Assembly: GCF_006542765.1 (NCBI RefSeq)
Contig: NZ_SKCD01000097.1
Span: 62,001 to 126,000 of the forward strand
Reading direction: 5' to 3'
Length of the DNA: 64,000 nucleotides
From: Paenibacillus luteus
GTDB taxonomy: Bacteria > Bacillota > Bacilli > Paenibacillales > Paenibacillaceae
Of the stretch, positions 16,944 through 25,282 are shown one piece after another. Both the position numbers and the translations under genes were made by a program. Under the pieces are notes generated by a model that did no database searches, was not told where the DNA came from, and was given only the letters and a program-made list of their open reading frames with translations. Each line of letters begins with the position of its first letter. Positions within the stretch are counted from its first letter, which is position 1.

Positions 16944-19451
16944 TTACTTGCCGTGGCACTGCTTGTATTTCTTGCCGCTGCCGCATGGACAAGCATCGTT
17001 GCGTCCTACGCGCTCTTCACGCTTAGCCGGACGCTTCTCGATCGCTTCCCCGCCGCCGCTCGTCGTCGTCGTTTGCCCTTGAGCCACTTCCTGACGCTCC
17101 AGGTTGCTCTCTACGCGCGCCTTCATAATATATCTGGCAACTTCCTCTTGAATGCTCTCGATCATTTCCTTGAACATCTCAAAGCCTTCAAACTGGTACT
17201 CACGAAGAGGATCGGTACCGCCATAGGCACGCAAGTGGATACCTTGACGAAGTTGATCCATCGCATCGATGTGATCCATCCATTTGCTGTCTACGGCGCG
17301 AAGCACAACAACCTTCTCGAACTCGCGCATCGTCTCCGCTCCAAGCTCTTCCTCGCGCTCATCATAAGTAGCAACAACTTCTGCCAGGATATACTCAACG
17401 ATCTCGTCCTTCTCTTTGCCCCAAATCTCATCCTTGGACAAAGCTCCTTCCGGCAGGAAGGTTGCAAGTGCGTAATCCACGATCGCTTGAAGATCCCACT
17501 CCTCCGGAATATCCTCCGAGGTATGTGCTTCGACAATACGCTCAATGACAGGCTTCAGCATGTCCATAACTTCCTGGCGGATGTCTTCCGAGCCAAGAAT
17601 ATCACGGCGCTGCTTATAAATAACCTCACGCTGTTGGTTCATGACATCATCATATTGCAAAACGACTTTCCGAATGTCGAAGTTGTTGCCCTCAACACGC
17701 TTCTGTGCCGATTCTATCGCTCTGGAGATCATCCGGCTCTCGATGGGTTGATCTTCATCTAGCCCTAGTTTGTCCATCATGCCCATAATATTTTCAGAAC
17801 CGAAGCGGCGCATCAATTCATCTTCAAGCGATAAATAGAACTGGGAAGAACCAGGATCGCCTTGACGTCCAGCACGTCCACGCAACTGATTATCAATCCG
17901 TCTGCTTTCATGGCGCTCTGTACCGATAATGTGCAAGCCGCCAAGATCTGCAACCTGGTCGCCAAGCAAAATATCCGTACCACGGCCTGCCATGTTTGTA
18001 GCGATCGTTACCGATCCCGCCTGGCCAGCACGAGAGATGATCTCTGCTTCCTCCGCATGGAATTTCGCATTAAGCACCTTATGCGTTACGCCTCTGCGTT
18101 TCAGCATCTCGGATAGCTTCTCTGAATTTTCGATAGAAATCGTACCGACAAGGATCGGCTGGTTTTTGCTATGACGCTCAACGATTTCTTCCACAACCGC
18201 TTTAAACTTGCCCATCTCGGACTTGTAGACCACATCCGCAATATCCTTACGGATCATGGAACGGTTGGTTGGCACTTGAATAACATCAAGACCGTAAATC
18301 CGTTTGAACTCTTCTTCCTCTGTTTTGGCAGTACCGGTCATCCCGGCAAGCTTGCGATACATCCGGAAGTAGTTCTGGAATGTAATTGTTGCAAGAGTCA
18401 TGCTCTCGTTCTGAACCTTCAGTTCTTCCTTCGCTTCAATCGCTTGGTGCAAGCCATCACTGTAACGGCGACCCGACATGAGCCGGCCCGTAAACTCATC
18501 GACAATGACGACCTCTTCGTCTTCAACAACATAGTCCACGTCGCGTTTCATAATGAAATTTGCTTTCAACGCTTGCTGAACATGGTGGTTAAGCGTGACG
18601 TTCGCATGATCAAAAAGATTTTCAATATGGAAAGCTTTCTCCGTCTTCTCTACGCCTGATTCAGTCAGCATGACGCTGCGAAGCTTGATATCAATCGTAA
18701 AGTCCTCTTCCGGCTTCAAACGGCTAATAAAGCGGTCAGCGGCAAAATAAAGCTCCGTCGATTTCGCAGCTTGTCCTGAAATAATAAGCGGCGTCCGCGC
18801 TTCATCGACCAGAATGGAATCCACTTCATCGATGATGGCAAAATAAAGGGGACGCTGTACCATTTGTTCCTTGTAAAGCACCATATTGTCACGTAAATAA
18901 TCGAACCCGAATTCATTGTTCGTTCCGTACGTAATATCACAAGCATAAGCTTCTTGCTTCTCATCATGCGACAAGCCGTGCAAGTTACAGCCAACGGTCA
19001 TGCCAAGGAAACCATACAACTCTCCCATCAGCTCACTATCACGTTGTGCCAGATAGTTATTGACTGTGATAACGTGTACGCCTTTGCCTAGCAGTGCATT
19101 CAAATAAACCGGAAGCGTCGCAACGAGCGTCTTACCTTCACCCGTTCTCATCTCCGCGATCTTGCCTTCATGCAGCACCATACCACCCATCAATTGTACA
19201 TCAAAGTGACGCATGCCGAGCGTACGCTTGGATGCTTCCCTTACTGTTGCAAAAGCTTCGGGCAAAATTTTATCCAAGGTTTCGCCTTTTTCAATCCTTG
19301 CTCTGAATTCCTCTGTTTTAGCACGAAGCGCTTCATCGGATAATCCTGTAAATTTCGATTCGATTGCGTTGATTTCATCTACCGTCCGTTGGAGCCGTTT
19401 TACCTCGCGCTCGTTATGGTCACCAAATATCTTTTTCACTAGTCCGAGCAT
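16944..19451 (-). CDS. secA: Preprotein translocase ATPase SecA
   Basis: Motor of the Sec secretion pathway. Walker A MRTGEGKT, DEAD-type box IIDEVDSILVDEARTPLIIS, the motif VGTISIENSEKLS and the conserved AGRGTDI and RGRAGRQGD motifs follow in order. The C-terminus ends in the zinc-binding SEC-C tail CPCGSGKKYKQCH that contacts lipid and SecB-like partners. 835 aa is the standard length for Firmicute SecA1. The start ATG at 19451 is preceded by AAAGGGG. prfB follows 66 nt downstream. Confidence 0.98.
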   Translation of the reverse strand: MLGLVKKIFGDHNEREVKRLQRTVDEINAIESKFTGLSDEALRAKTEEFRARIEKGETLDKILPEAFATVREASKRTLGMRHFDVQLMGGMVLHEGKIAEMRTGEGKTLVATLPVYLNALLGKGVHVITVNNYLAQRDSELMGELYGFLGMTVGCNLHGLSHDEKQEAYACDITYGTNNEFGFDYLRDNMVLYKEQMVQRPLYFAIIDEVDSILVDEARTPLIISGQAAKSTELYFAADRFISRLKPEEDFTIDIKLRSVMLTESGVEKTEKAFHIENLFDHANVTLNHHVQQALKANFIMKRDVDYVVEDEEVVIVDEFTGRLMSGRRYSDGLHQAIEAKEELKVQNESMTLATITFQNYFRMYRKLAGMTGTAKTEEEEFKRIYGLDVIQVPTNRSMIRKDIADVVYKSEMGKFKAVVEEIVERHSKNQPILVGTISIENSEKLSEMLKRRGVTHKVLNAKFHAEEAEIISRAGQAGSVTIATNMAGRGTDILLGDQVADLGGLHIIGTERHESRRIDNQLRGRAGRQGDPGSSQFYLSLEDELMRRFGSENIMGMMDKLGLDEDQPIESRMISRAIESAQKRVEGNNFDIRKVVLQYDDVMNQQREVIYKQRRDILGSEDIRQEVMDMLKPVIERIVEAHTSEDIPEEWDLQAIVDYALATFLPEGALSKDEIWGKEKDEIVEYILAEVVATYDEREEELGAETMREFEKVVVLRAVDSKWMDHIDAMDQLRQGIHLRAYGGTDPLREYQFEGFEMFKEMIESIQEEVARYIMKARVESNLERQEVAQGQTTTTSGGGEAIEKRPAKREERVGRNDACPCGSGKKYKQCHGK

Positions 19452-19488
19452 GGAATTCCCCTTTCGTAATGACGCCTCTTTGCATTAA

Positions 19489-19517
19489 ATTGTATCAGTT
19501 TGTCGACACCGCCGCAA
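19489..19517 (-). promoter_or_regulatory. Candidate sigma-A promoter of secA-prfB
   Basis: Minus strand: TTGCGG (19512-19517), 17 bp, TACAAT (19489-19494), about 40 nt before the secA ATG. The -35 is only 4 of 6 to consensus. Confidence 0.5.
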
Positions 19518-19532
19518 CGAGGATGGTTGGAA

Positions 19533-19570
19533 AAGAAAAAGCCTCTCTCCAAAAAGGAGAAAAGGCTCTT
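19533..19570 (-). terminator. Terminator after hpf
   Basis: Minus strand stem AGCCTTTTCTCC/GGAGAGAGGCT followed by TTTTCTTTTCC, located 20 nt past the hpf stop. Confidence 0.8.
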
Positions 19571-19590
19571 CGATTTAAGTATAATTGCTG

Positions 19591-20136
19591 CTAGCCCTGC
19601 TCGATTAGCCCATATTTTCCATCGCTTCGTTTGTATACAACACTCACTTCTTTGTTGTCTACATTCGAGAAAACGAAGAAACTATGTCCAACCATATTCA
19701 TTTGCAAAATCGCCTCTTCCACGTCCATTGGCTTCATTGCGAAGCGCTTGGTACGTACAAGCTCCAGATCGTCTTCTTCCTCCAGAACGCCCACTGCGGA
19801 GCCCTCTTCCTTAAATAAGGCACGAACGCCGCTGCCTTGGCGGAACTTGCGATTCACTTTTGTTTTATGTTTGCGTATTTGTCGTTCGAGTTTGTCCGCA
19901 ACCACATCGATCGATGCGTACATGTCCTCGCTTTTCTCCTCGGCTCTTAGCATAACGCCGGTGAGTGGAATGGTCACCTCTACTGCATGTTTTCCTTTGG
20001 TGACGGATAGTGTTACGTTGATATCGGAGGTGATTGGTGCTTCGAAATATTTATCCAATCGGCTGAGTTTCTTTTCGACGTAGTCTCTCAATGCGTCTGT
20101 CACTTGAAAGTGTTGACCTCGAATGTTGTAGTTCAT
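19591..20136 (-). CDS. hpf: Long-form ribosome hibernation promoting factor
   Basis: Binds the 30S subunit and pairs 70S ribosomes into inactive 100S dimers in stationary phase. The N-terminal S30AE/YfiA domain spans about residues 1-100 (MNYNIRGQHF, VEVTIPL). The C-terminal dimerisation domain spans about 125-181 (MNMVGHSFFVF, VVYKRSDGKYGLI), which marks the long form typical of Firmicutes. 181 aa. It has a good promoter and AGGAGG site upstream, and corresponds to yvyD of B. subtilis in this chromosomal position. Confidence 0.95.
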   Translation of the reverse strand: MNYNIRGQHFQVTDALRDYVEKKLSRLDKYFEAPITSDINVTLSVTKGKHAVEVTIPLTGVMLRAEEKSEDMYASIDVVADKLERQIRKHKTKVNRKFRQGSGVRALFKEEGSAVGVLEEEDDLELVRTKRFAMKPMDVEEAILQMNMVGHSFFVFSNVDNKEVSVVYKRSDGKYGLIEQG

Positions 20137-20162
20137 GGGGAACTCCTCCTTTACATGTGCTT

Positions 20163-20191
20163 ATTATATCATATGTAAGCGCTCGAATCAA
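20163..20191 (-). promoter_or_regulatory. Sigma-A-type promoter of hpf
   Basis: Minus strand: TTGATT (20186-20191), 17 bp, TATAAT (20163-20168), a very short leader before the AAGGAGG site. B. subtilis yvyD also uses stress sigma factors; no clear sigma-B motif was recognised here. Confidence 0.7.
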
Positions 20192-20302
20192 AATAGTTTT
20201 TAATTAATTTAGAATTTTCAGATAAATTAATTCATAGATGTAATAGAATGTTCACAACTGGCGGGGCATCTGGCCTTACAAATGTATGTGCAATAAAACT
20301 TA

Positions 20303-20333
20303 CAAAAAAAAGCCCCGGTTTCCCGGAGCTTTG
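20303..20333 (-). terminator. Terminator after the cold-shock gene
   Basis: Minus strand AGCTCCGGG-AAA-CCGGGGCT (one mismatch) followed by a run of seven T. Confidence 0.9.
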
Positions 20334-20388
20334 TGTAAGTGACATGAGTAGTGATCCAAAATATAGGTTGGCTGGATCAGCCGAATGA

Positions 20389-20586
20389 TTACAATTTAAC
20401 TACGTTAGCAGCTTGTGGTCCGCGAGCGCCTTCTACAATATCGAATTCCACGGATTGGCCTTCTTCAAGTGTTTTGAAACCTTCAGTTTGGATTGCGGAG
20501 AAATGAACAAATACGTCGCCGCCTTGCTCAGTCTCGATAAATCCATAACCCTTCTCTGCGTTAAACCATTTAACTTTACCTTGCAT
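20389..20586 (-). CDS. Cold-shock protein, CspA/CspB family
   Basis: Small single-domain RNA/DNA-binding OB-fold protein of 65 aa acting as an RNA chaperone. RNP1 (KGYGFIE) and RNP2 (VFVHFSAI) motifs are both intact. The ATG at 20586 gives the usual MQGKVKWFN start; an in-frame TTG two codons earlier is nearer to the GAAGGG site and cannot be excluded. The gene is a stand-alone unit with its own promoter and strong terminator. Confidence 0.95.
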   Translation of the reverse strand: MQGKVKWFNAEKGYGFIETEQGGDVFVHFSAIQTEGFKTLEEGQSVEFDIVEGARGPQAANVVKL

Positions 20587-20648
20587 GTGCAAACATTCCC
20601 TTCATCTTCAAATACTGTGAGGCATCTCATCGTATAACCCACAATTTG

Positions 20649-20678
20649 ACTATAACACCCACTTAACGGAATTGTCAA
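20649..20678 (-). promoter_or_regulatory. Sigma-A promoter of the cold-shock gene
   Basis: Minus strand: perfect -35 TTGACA (20673-20678), 18 bp, -10 TATAGT (20649-20654). The leader is only about 55 nt, shorter than the long thermosensing leaders of some cspA genes. The rest of the 334-bp gap up to fliT holds only the fliT terminator. Confidence 0.75.
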
Positions 20679-20877
20679 ACAATTTGTTGTAAGCGGATTC
20701 AATTCTATTTTGAGCCAATATATTGCACACAGATGCTCTCGCTTGCTTAAGATTAAAAACATTCAACAACTACGAAAATCCAATTCAGCTGTTCCATCCT
20801 CTTTTCTCCGATTTTCATCTTTATGCTGTGGTAGTCAATATATACAATTGGTTTTTCTAGTTAATTTCTATTTAGTA

Positions 20878-20906
20878 AATAAAAATCCGCCCAGAGGGCG
20901 GATTAA
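20878..20906 (-). terminator. Terminator of the flaG-fliD-fliS-fliT operon
   Basis: Minus strand AATCCGCCC-TCT-GGGCGGATT followed by TTTATTT, just after the fliT stop. Confidence 0.9.
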
Positions 20907-20926
20907 GAAATTGATAATTAACATTC

Positions 20927-21265
20927 TCATCGTTTTGTATCGAAAAACATACTTTCATCCCCATAGGATCCGGTATCATACATGGATTTTGAACGTTTCC
21001 CTATATTAATCTTCTCAATCTCCTGATTGGCATTATTCCGAAGTTCCATCATTCTGCCCATGATGACGACGTCTTGCTTCAGAATAAGTTCAACAAGAGG
21101 GCGAAATGCAGATACTTGCGTTCGGTCTGGAGTAGTTTGTTGAAGCTTAGCAAACAACTCATCCCTCTCCTCCATATATAAAACAAGTTCCTCCATCTCG
21201 CAATTACCCAACCGCTCAATTAAATTATACGACAGTTGATTGAGTTTGTTTAAAAGTGTTTCCAC
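20927..21265 (-). CDS. fliT: FliT-like flagellar export chaperone
   Basis: 112-aa, mostly helical protein. In Bacillus the gene in this slot encodes the FliT chaperone for the hook-filament/cap proteins. Sequence conservation in the family is low; I rely on size, helical pattern (METLLNKLNQLSYNLIE) and position after fliS, which it overlaps by 41 nt. The start is a GTG at 21265 with AGGA 7 nt before it. It is the last gene of the operon. Confidence 0.75.
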   Translation of the reverse strand: METLLNKLNQLSYNLIERLGNCEMEELVLYMEERDELFAKLQQTTPDRTQVSAFRPLVELILKQDVVIMGRMMELRNNANQEIEKINIGKRSKSMYDTGSYGDESMFFDTKR

Positions 21266-21650
21266 TTGCTTGTCCTGCTAACTGGTTATATTGTTTGGCA
21301 GCTTGAATCCAAGTTTCCTTAAGCTCCTGCAAATGACCGAGTACCTCTTCAGCCGGTTCACTGCTCTTCTTCATATTTGCCTCAACTATTCGCATATTGA
21401 AATATTCATAGAGCTTCAATAAGTTATCCGAAATCTCAGATGTACGATCTATTGTAATAATAAACTCATTAATAATGTCCTGTGCTCTCAAAAAACTTGT
21501 ATTAGCAACAGCAAAATCTTGGTTCTTTATAGCTTCTGTTCCTTGTCTCACAAACCTGATTGCACCATCATAAAGCATAATAAGAAGTTGCTGTGGGGTT
21601 GCGGTTTGTACCGTTGTCTGTAGATACTTATTGCGCTGTTGGGTTTGCAT
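21225..21650 (-). CDS. fliS: Flagellin-specific export chaperone FliS
   Basis: 141-aa chaperone that keeps flagellin unpolymerised before export. Family features are the N-terminal YLQTTVQTATPQQLLIMLYDGAIRF and the four-helix pattern. In B. subtilis FliS also interacts with FliW-dependent flagellin homeostasis. It is translated from an AGGAGG site immediately after fliD, and its 3' end overlaps fliT. Confidence 0.95.
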   Translation of the reverse strand: MQTQQRNKYLQTTVQTATPQQLLIMLYDGAIRFVRQGTEAIKNQDFAVANTSFLRAQDIINEFIITIDRTSEISDNLLKLYEYFNMRIVEANMKKSSEPAEEVLGHLQELKETWIQAAKQYNQLAGQASGNTFKQTQSTVV

Positions 21651-21660
21651 GTATTACCTC

Positions 21661-23196
21661 CTATGCGAATTGCTGGGAAAGCCATGCGCTTTGTGAATTC
21701 ATTTTATTTAACACTGTTTCCATTGCTGTAAATTGTTTATAGTAACGAGCTTCCAAATCTTCGAGCCTTCTTGTCATACGAGTGATCTGTTCATTAATAT
21801 CTTTGGTCGTTTTACCTATTTCGTAACGATCCTCTATAGCATTAGCAGTACCTGCTTTCTCCGTTACCTGTGCGAACAGAGCTGAAGCTTTATCATATAA
21901 ACGTGTAGCAATTCCATCCTGTGAAGAAGTCTCGCCATCAGTCTTGAATAAATTCAATACTTCCTCGGGCTTCTCCGACAATGCCTTTTTGAGCTTCGTT
22001 TCATCAATATAAAGCATACCACCATCTGCAAAGCTTCCACTGATTGTTTTGCCATTAACGTTCGCATTTGAAATTCCTATATCTGATAAGTTTCTTAGTT
22101 GGCCTTCTGGAAGACCACTCACAGTACTTGACATGGCAAAACGAAGATCGCTTAAACCTTTTAACAACAGGTTTTCACCTCTAAGCGTACCACTTTTCGC
22201 TTTTTCCTCCCACTGCTTAATCTCATCTTCTTTCAAATCTTTCCTTTCATCTGCCGTAAGCGGTTGAAAATCACGATATTTCTTTTCATTGAGCTTTTTA
22301 TTCACTTCACTTATCAATGAATTATATTTATCTACAAACTTAACGATTTTGTCAAATGCGGCATCCGTATCTTTCGTAACCGTAATATTAATTGGTGCTG
22401 TCGTTTCCTGTTTAATATTGTAGGAAATACCCGCTACCGTGAAGTTGTTTGATGAGAATTCATCGATAGATGCACTGCCATTTAGCCTAACCTGAGCATT
22501 TACACCGTTCGCTGATGCCACATTTCCACTACCAACCTTTAATAATGACTGTAGAGAGGGTGCAGTTCCGTTCTCATCTTTAAGCACTACATCTTTTAGC
22601 TCCAGCTTTATGCCATCATCAGCTAGTTTACCTGATTGAGTAGATGTAAAGTACATCTTTTTAGTACCAGGATCGTAAGATGCTTTCATACCAGTTGCGT
22701 TTGAAACAGTATTAATATCGGCCACCAAGGAAGCCAAAGTTGTAGTCTCACCAACCGTTATTTCTTTTTCGCCTTTCGCTCCTGTAATTACAATTTTACC
22801 TGATTTAAAATTATTATCTAATTCTTTGAGCGTTGTAATGTCTTGTCTCACTGCATTCAATGCTTCCGATGTCATTGATGCCGTTGATGCTAACTTAACA
22901 ACTTCAATTGAGTATATCCCTTCATTAGCCGACGCACCTGCTGAAGCACTTACAGAAGCATCCTGGGATGATGATACTTTTTTGGATAAATAAGATGATT
23001 CCAATCTCATGTCTGTCGTCGAATTACGAAACTCGAGAATCTTATTGTTTAGAGCACGATAATCATCCCGCTTCCATTCCAGCAATTGCTTCTTTTGAGC
23101 TAGTTTATTCATCGGCGCACGCTGCGCAGACATCAACTGCTTTATTAGATCATCCGTTTCCATGCCTGAAGCTAAACCACTCACTCGCATAACCAT
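21661..23196 (-). CDS. fliD: Flagellar filament cap protein FliD (HAP2)
   Basis: Caps the growing filament and guides flagellin folding. FliD N-terminal domain (RVSGLASGMETDDLIKQLM) and FliD C-terminal coiled-coil domain (ITRMTRRLEDLEARYYKQFTAMETVL) bracket a long central region. The ATG at 23196 (MVMRVSG) lies 8 nt after AAAGGAG; a GTG three codons upstream falls inside that site, so the protein is 511 aa. It sits between flaG and fliS. Confidence 0.96.
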   Translation of the reverse strand: MVMRVSGLASGMETDDLIKQLMSAQRAPMNKLAQKKQLLEWKRDDYRALNNKILEFRNSTTDMRLESSYLSKKVSSSQDASVSASAGASANEGIYSIEVVKLASTASMTSEALNAVRQDITTLKELDNNFKSGKIVITGAKGEKEITVGETTTLASLVADINTVSNATGMKASYDPGTKKMYFTSTQSGKLADDGIKLELKDVVLKDENGTAPSLQSLLKVGSGNVASANGVNAQVRLNGSASIDEFSSNNFTVAGISYNIKQETTAPINITVTKDTDAAFDKIVKFVDKYNSLISEVNKKLNEKKYRDFQPLTADERKDLKEDEIKQWEEKAKSGTLRGENLLLKGLSDLRFAMSSTVSGLPEGQLRNLSDIGISNANVNGKTISGSFADGGMLYIDETKLKKALSEKPEEVLNLFKTDGETSSQDGIATRLYDKASALFAQVTEKAGTANAIEDRYEIGKTTKDINEQITRMTRRLEDLEARYYKQFTAMETVLNKMNSQSAWLSQQFA

Positions 23197-23235
23197 CGAG
23201 ATCACTCCTTTATTTCATTCTTAGTTGTTTAAACA

Positions 23236-23649
23236 CTAACCTTTTTCATCAATTAATATGCCGGCCATTTCCCATAGTTTTGCTACAAAATCCAACGTTT
23301 TCTCAGGCGGAATTTCCCTAATAACCTCACCTGATTCACTATCTAAAACCTTTACTGCAATCATTTTTGTTTTTTCATGGACTGAAAATTCGAGGTTTGT
23401 CGCCTTCCCCTGCATTCCTTTTATCGCTCGTTCAATAGCCTTAACAATTTGTTCATCACTTACCGTATAGTTTTCTCCACGCATCTCCGCTTTTTTAAGC
23501 TCACCAACATTCGTAAAACTCGCCGTTGTTCTAGTTGTATGTGGTGTTGTGACCTGTAATGCTTCCATTACAACCTCACTAGATTTGCTGCTTGAGACTA
23601 CTCGATCAGAACCTGTTCCTGCGCCTGTTATCGATGTATTCACATTCAT
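23236..23649 (-). CDS. flaG: FlaG-family flagellar protein
   Basis: 137-aa FlaG protein (YvyC in B. subtilis), thought to affect filament length. The conserved core is in the C-terminal half: FSVHEKTKMIAVKVLDSESGEVIREIPPEK, then the LDFVAKLWEMAGILID end. A GGAGGA site precedes the ATG at 23649. It is the first gene of flaG-fliD-fliS-fliT and has a sigma-D promoter of its own. Confidence 0.93.
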   Translation of the reverse strand: MNVNTSITGAGTGSDRVVSSSKSSEVVMEALQVTTPHTTRTTASFTNVGELKKAEMRGENYTVSDEQIVKAIERAIKGMQGKATNLEFSVHEKTKMIAVKVLDSESGEVIREIPPEKTLDFVAKLWEMAGILIDEKG

Positions 23650-23686
23650 TACAAATCATTCCTCCAACGTTGATATTATAATATAG

Positions 23687-23714
23687 TTATCGGCATGGAA
23701 CGGATTTAATATTA
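23687..23714 (-). promoter_or_regulatory. Sigma-D (flagellar) promoter of flaG-fliD-fliS-fliT
   Basis: Minus strand: -10 GCCGATAA (23687-23694) matches the SigD consensus GCCGATAT at 7 of 8. A TAAT (23711-23714) lies 16 nt upstream as the -35. The rest of the gap to the IS element contains the hairpin at 23816. Confidence 0.7.
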
Positions 23715-23813
23715 GGTGAAATTGACTGCATTATATAAACATACTTTTAAAATTATATATAGTTTTCATAATTAAAAGTAAAATCATTGCACTATGAAAA
23801 AATTGATCTAAAA

Positions 23814-23868
23814 AACAAACACCTTTGTTTCTTTTTTGGTAGGTTCTCAAAAAAACAAAGATGTTTAT
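23814..23868. terminator. Long A/T hairpin upstream of the flaG promoter
   Basis: Inverted repeat AAACACCTTTGTTTCTTTTTTG / CAAAAAAACAAAGATGTTT around a 9-nt loop. Probably the remnant or functional terminator of the upstream transcription unit, now cut off from it by the IS element. Confidence 0.5.
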
Positions 23869-23914
23869 ATTATGTAAACTCTTAAACGTACCAATTATTT
23901 TCATTTAATACTTA

Positions 23915-23924
23915 GATATCATTT
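23915..23924. repeat. Target-site duplication, left copy
   Basis: GATATCATTT, repeated at 25165-25174 on the other side of the IS element. Confidence 0.85.
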
Positions 23925-23936
23925 CACGCCTGTTGA

Positions 23937-25070
23937 TTAACCAGAATATGTAACTGGAAGATGCCCGTACTTATAATTAATCATGCGATATATGCGCAAC
24001 ATCCATTCGACAGGTAAGCCATCCAGAAGCAGCAACCGAGTAAATCGAACAAAAGAAAGCTCCGCATGTCGGGGCAACGTGTGCTTCGCGCCATCAAACA
24101 GCCATTTGAGCAACACAAAGACGAGCAATGCGGAGAAAAGTTGACCATAGACGGCATTCTCTGTCGTACCAAATAATGTCGGGATATTTAAATGTTGCTT
24201 GATCCAACGAAAGAAAACCTCTATTTGCCAACGGGCTTTGTAAATCAGGGCGACTTGCTCCGCCGTTATTCCTATTAAATCTGTAACGACACGAATTTCT
24301 CTACCTTCAAAATCACGAAAGATGACCACACGGTGACGCATCTCAGAACGACACTGAGATGTACCGAGTTGACAGGTGATATCCCGAATTACAGAAGAAT
24401 CGTTGAAAACTTGACGTCGTAAGGCTCGTGGTTTTTCAAGATGTACATTGTCACGAAGTCGAATGACGAAGGATTGTCCATCTTTTTTATAGCGATCCAA
24501 ACGCTCCAATTTACCGTAAGCGCGATCCATAACCATAATAAAATCGATGCTTTCTAACGATTCACTTATCGGTCCATCATGCTTGGAGCCAACCGTTTCC
24601 GTAACTTTAAGTGGCTGCATGTTTCGGTCCTGTAAGGCTACATGTAACTTCACAGCAGAACATTCTCCGTGGTATGGAGCCCAAGGCAACCGTGTTTTCC
24701 CCACAGTCATAGTAGTGGAGTCAATGAGTAATAATTCTTTAGGAAAAGCTAACTTCCGCCTCGTTTCCCGATTGCATTTGCGGATAAGCAGATGAAAAAG
24801 TGCCTTAAATACCGTAAACGGTACATCAGCTGCTTTGCCTGAAAAGGAGGAATAGTGAACTTCGGGCAAGCCGATACGGGAGGCACGATCCGCACCGAAA
24901 CGATAACCGGGCCATTCTTCACTTGCTGCAGCACACCAATATTGTAACAAATGATACACTGTGAACTTTCGAGCTGTATCCACGTAACCGACGGCTTGAA
25001 CGACGAGTGCGACTTCTTCAGGTGTTAGTATGGATTGAAGGATGGATGGAATCGTGATAGACTTTCTCAT
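23937..25070 (-). CDS. IS4-family DDE transposase
   Basis: 377-aa RNase H-fold transposase. The catalytic residues are visible: first Asp in LLIDSTTM, second Asp in VMDRAYGKL, and Glu in the IS4 signature Y-x2-R-W-Q-I-E-x3-R-x3 (YKARWQIEVFFRWIK). There is no frameshift or internal stop. The start ATG at 25070 follows AAAGGTGAC, which can be hidden in a stem formed only by transcripts entering from outside the element. Confidence 0.93.
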   Translation of the reverse strand: MRKSITIPSILQSILTPEEVALVVQAVGYVDTARKFTVYHLLQYWCAAASEEWPGYRFGADRASRIGLPEVHYSSFSGKAADVPFTVFKALFHLLIRKCNRETRRKLAFPKELLLIDSTTMTVGKTRLPWAPYHGECSAVKLHVALQDRNMQPLKVTETVGSKHDGPISESLESIDFIMVMDRAYGKLERLDRYKKDGQSFVIRLRDNVHLEKPRALRRQVFNDSSVIRDITCQLGTSQCRSEMRHRVVIFRDFEGREIRVVTDLIGITAEQVALIYKARWQIEVFFRWIKQHLNIPTLFGTTENAVYGQLFSALLVFVLLKWLFDGAKHTLPRHAELSFVRFTRLLLLDGLPVEWMLRIYRMINYKYGHLPVTYSG

Positions 25071-25071
25071 G

Positions 25072-25130
25072 GAGTCGTCACCTTTCGGTTGGTTTGTAGG
25101 GGTACAAACATTTTACCGAGTTGACGACTC
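25072..25130 (-). promoter_or_regulatory. RBS-sequestering stem at the transposase 5' end
   Basis: GAGTCGTCA (from 25130 inward on the minus strand) can pair with TGACGACTC (25080-25072), a 9-bp perfect stem covering part of the transposase ribosome site. A TAAAAT -10 candidate between the arms would start transcripts that lack the outer arm. This matches known protection against read-through expression in IS10/IS50-like elements. Confidence 0.55.
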
Positions 25131-25164
25131 TTTTTCTACCATTTAGTGGTAAATCAACAGACCT

Positions 25165-25174
25165 GATATCATTT
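25165..25174. repeat. Target-site duplication, right copy
   Basis: GATATCATTT, identical to 23915-23924. Confidence 0.85.
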
Positions 25175-25282
25175 AAACAATAAAGTTGAGTTGTCACAAT
25201 TTTCAGGTATTTCAGAACGGATTGAAAACTATATTTTTGCTAACAATTATCCAAACAATCATAAAATTTAGTTTTTATATTT

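Larger units (their letters stand above)
23925..25164 (-). mobile_element. Complete IS4-family insertion sequence
   Basis: About 1240 bp. Terminal inverted repeats of 18 bp (23926-23943 and 25147-25164) match at 15 positions around the core CTGTTGATT.ACCA. The flanking 10-bp direct repeats are GATATCATTT. One open reading frame fills it, and its stop codon lies inside the left inverted repeat. Perfect duplications and an intact gene mean a recent insertion, placed between the flaG operon and the glycosylation island. Confidence 0.9.
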
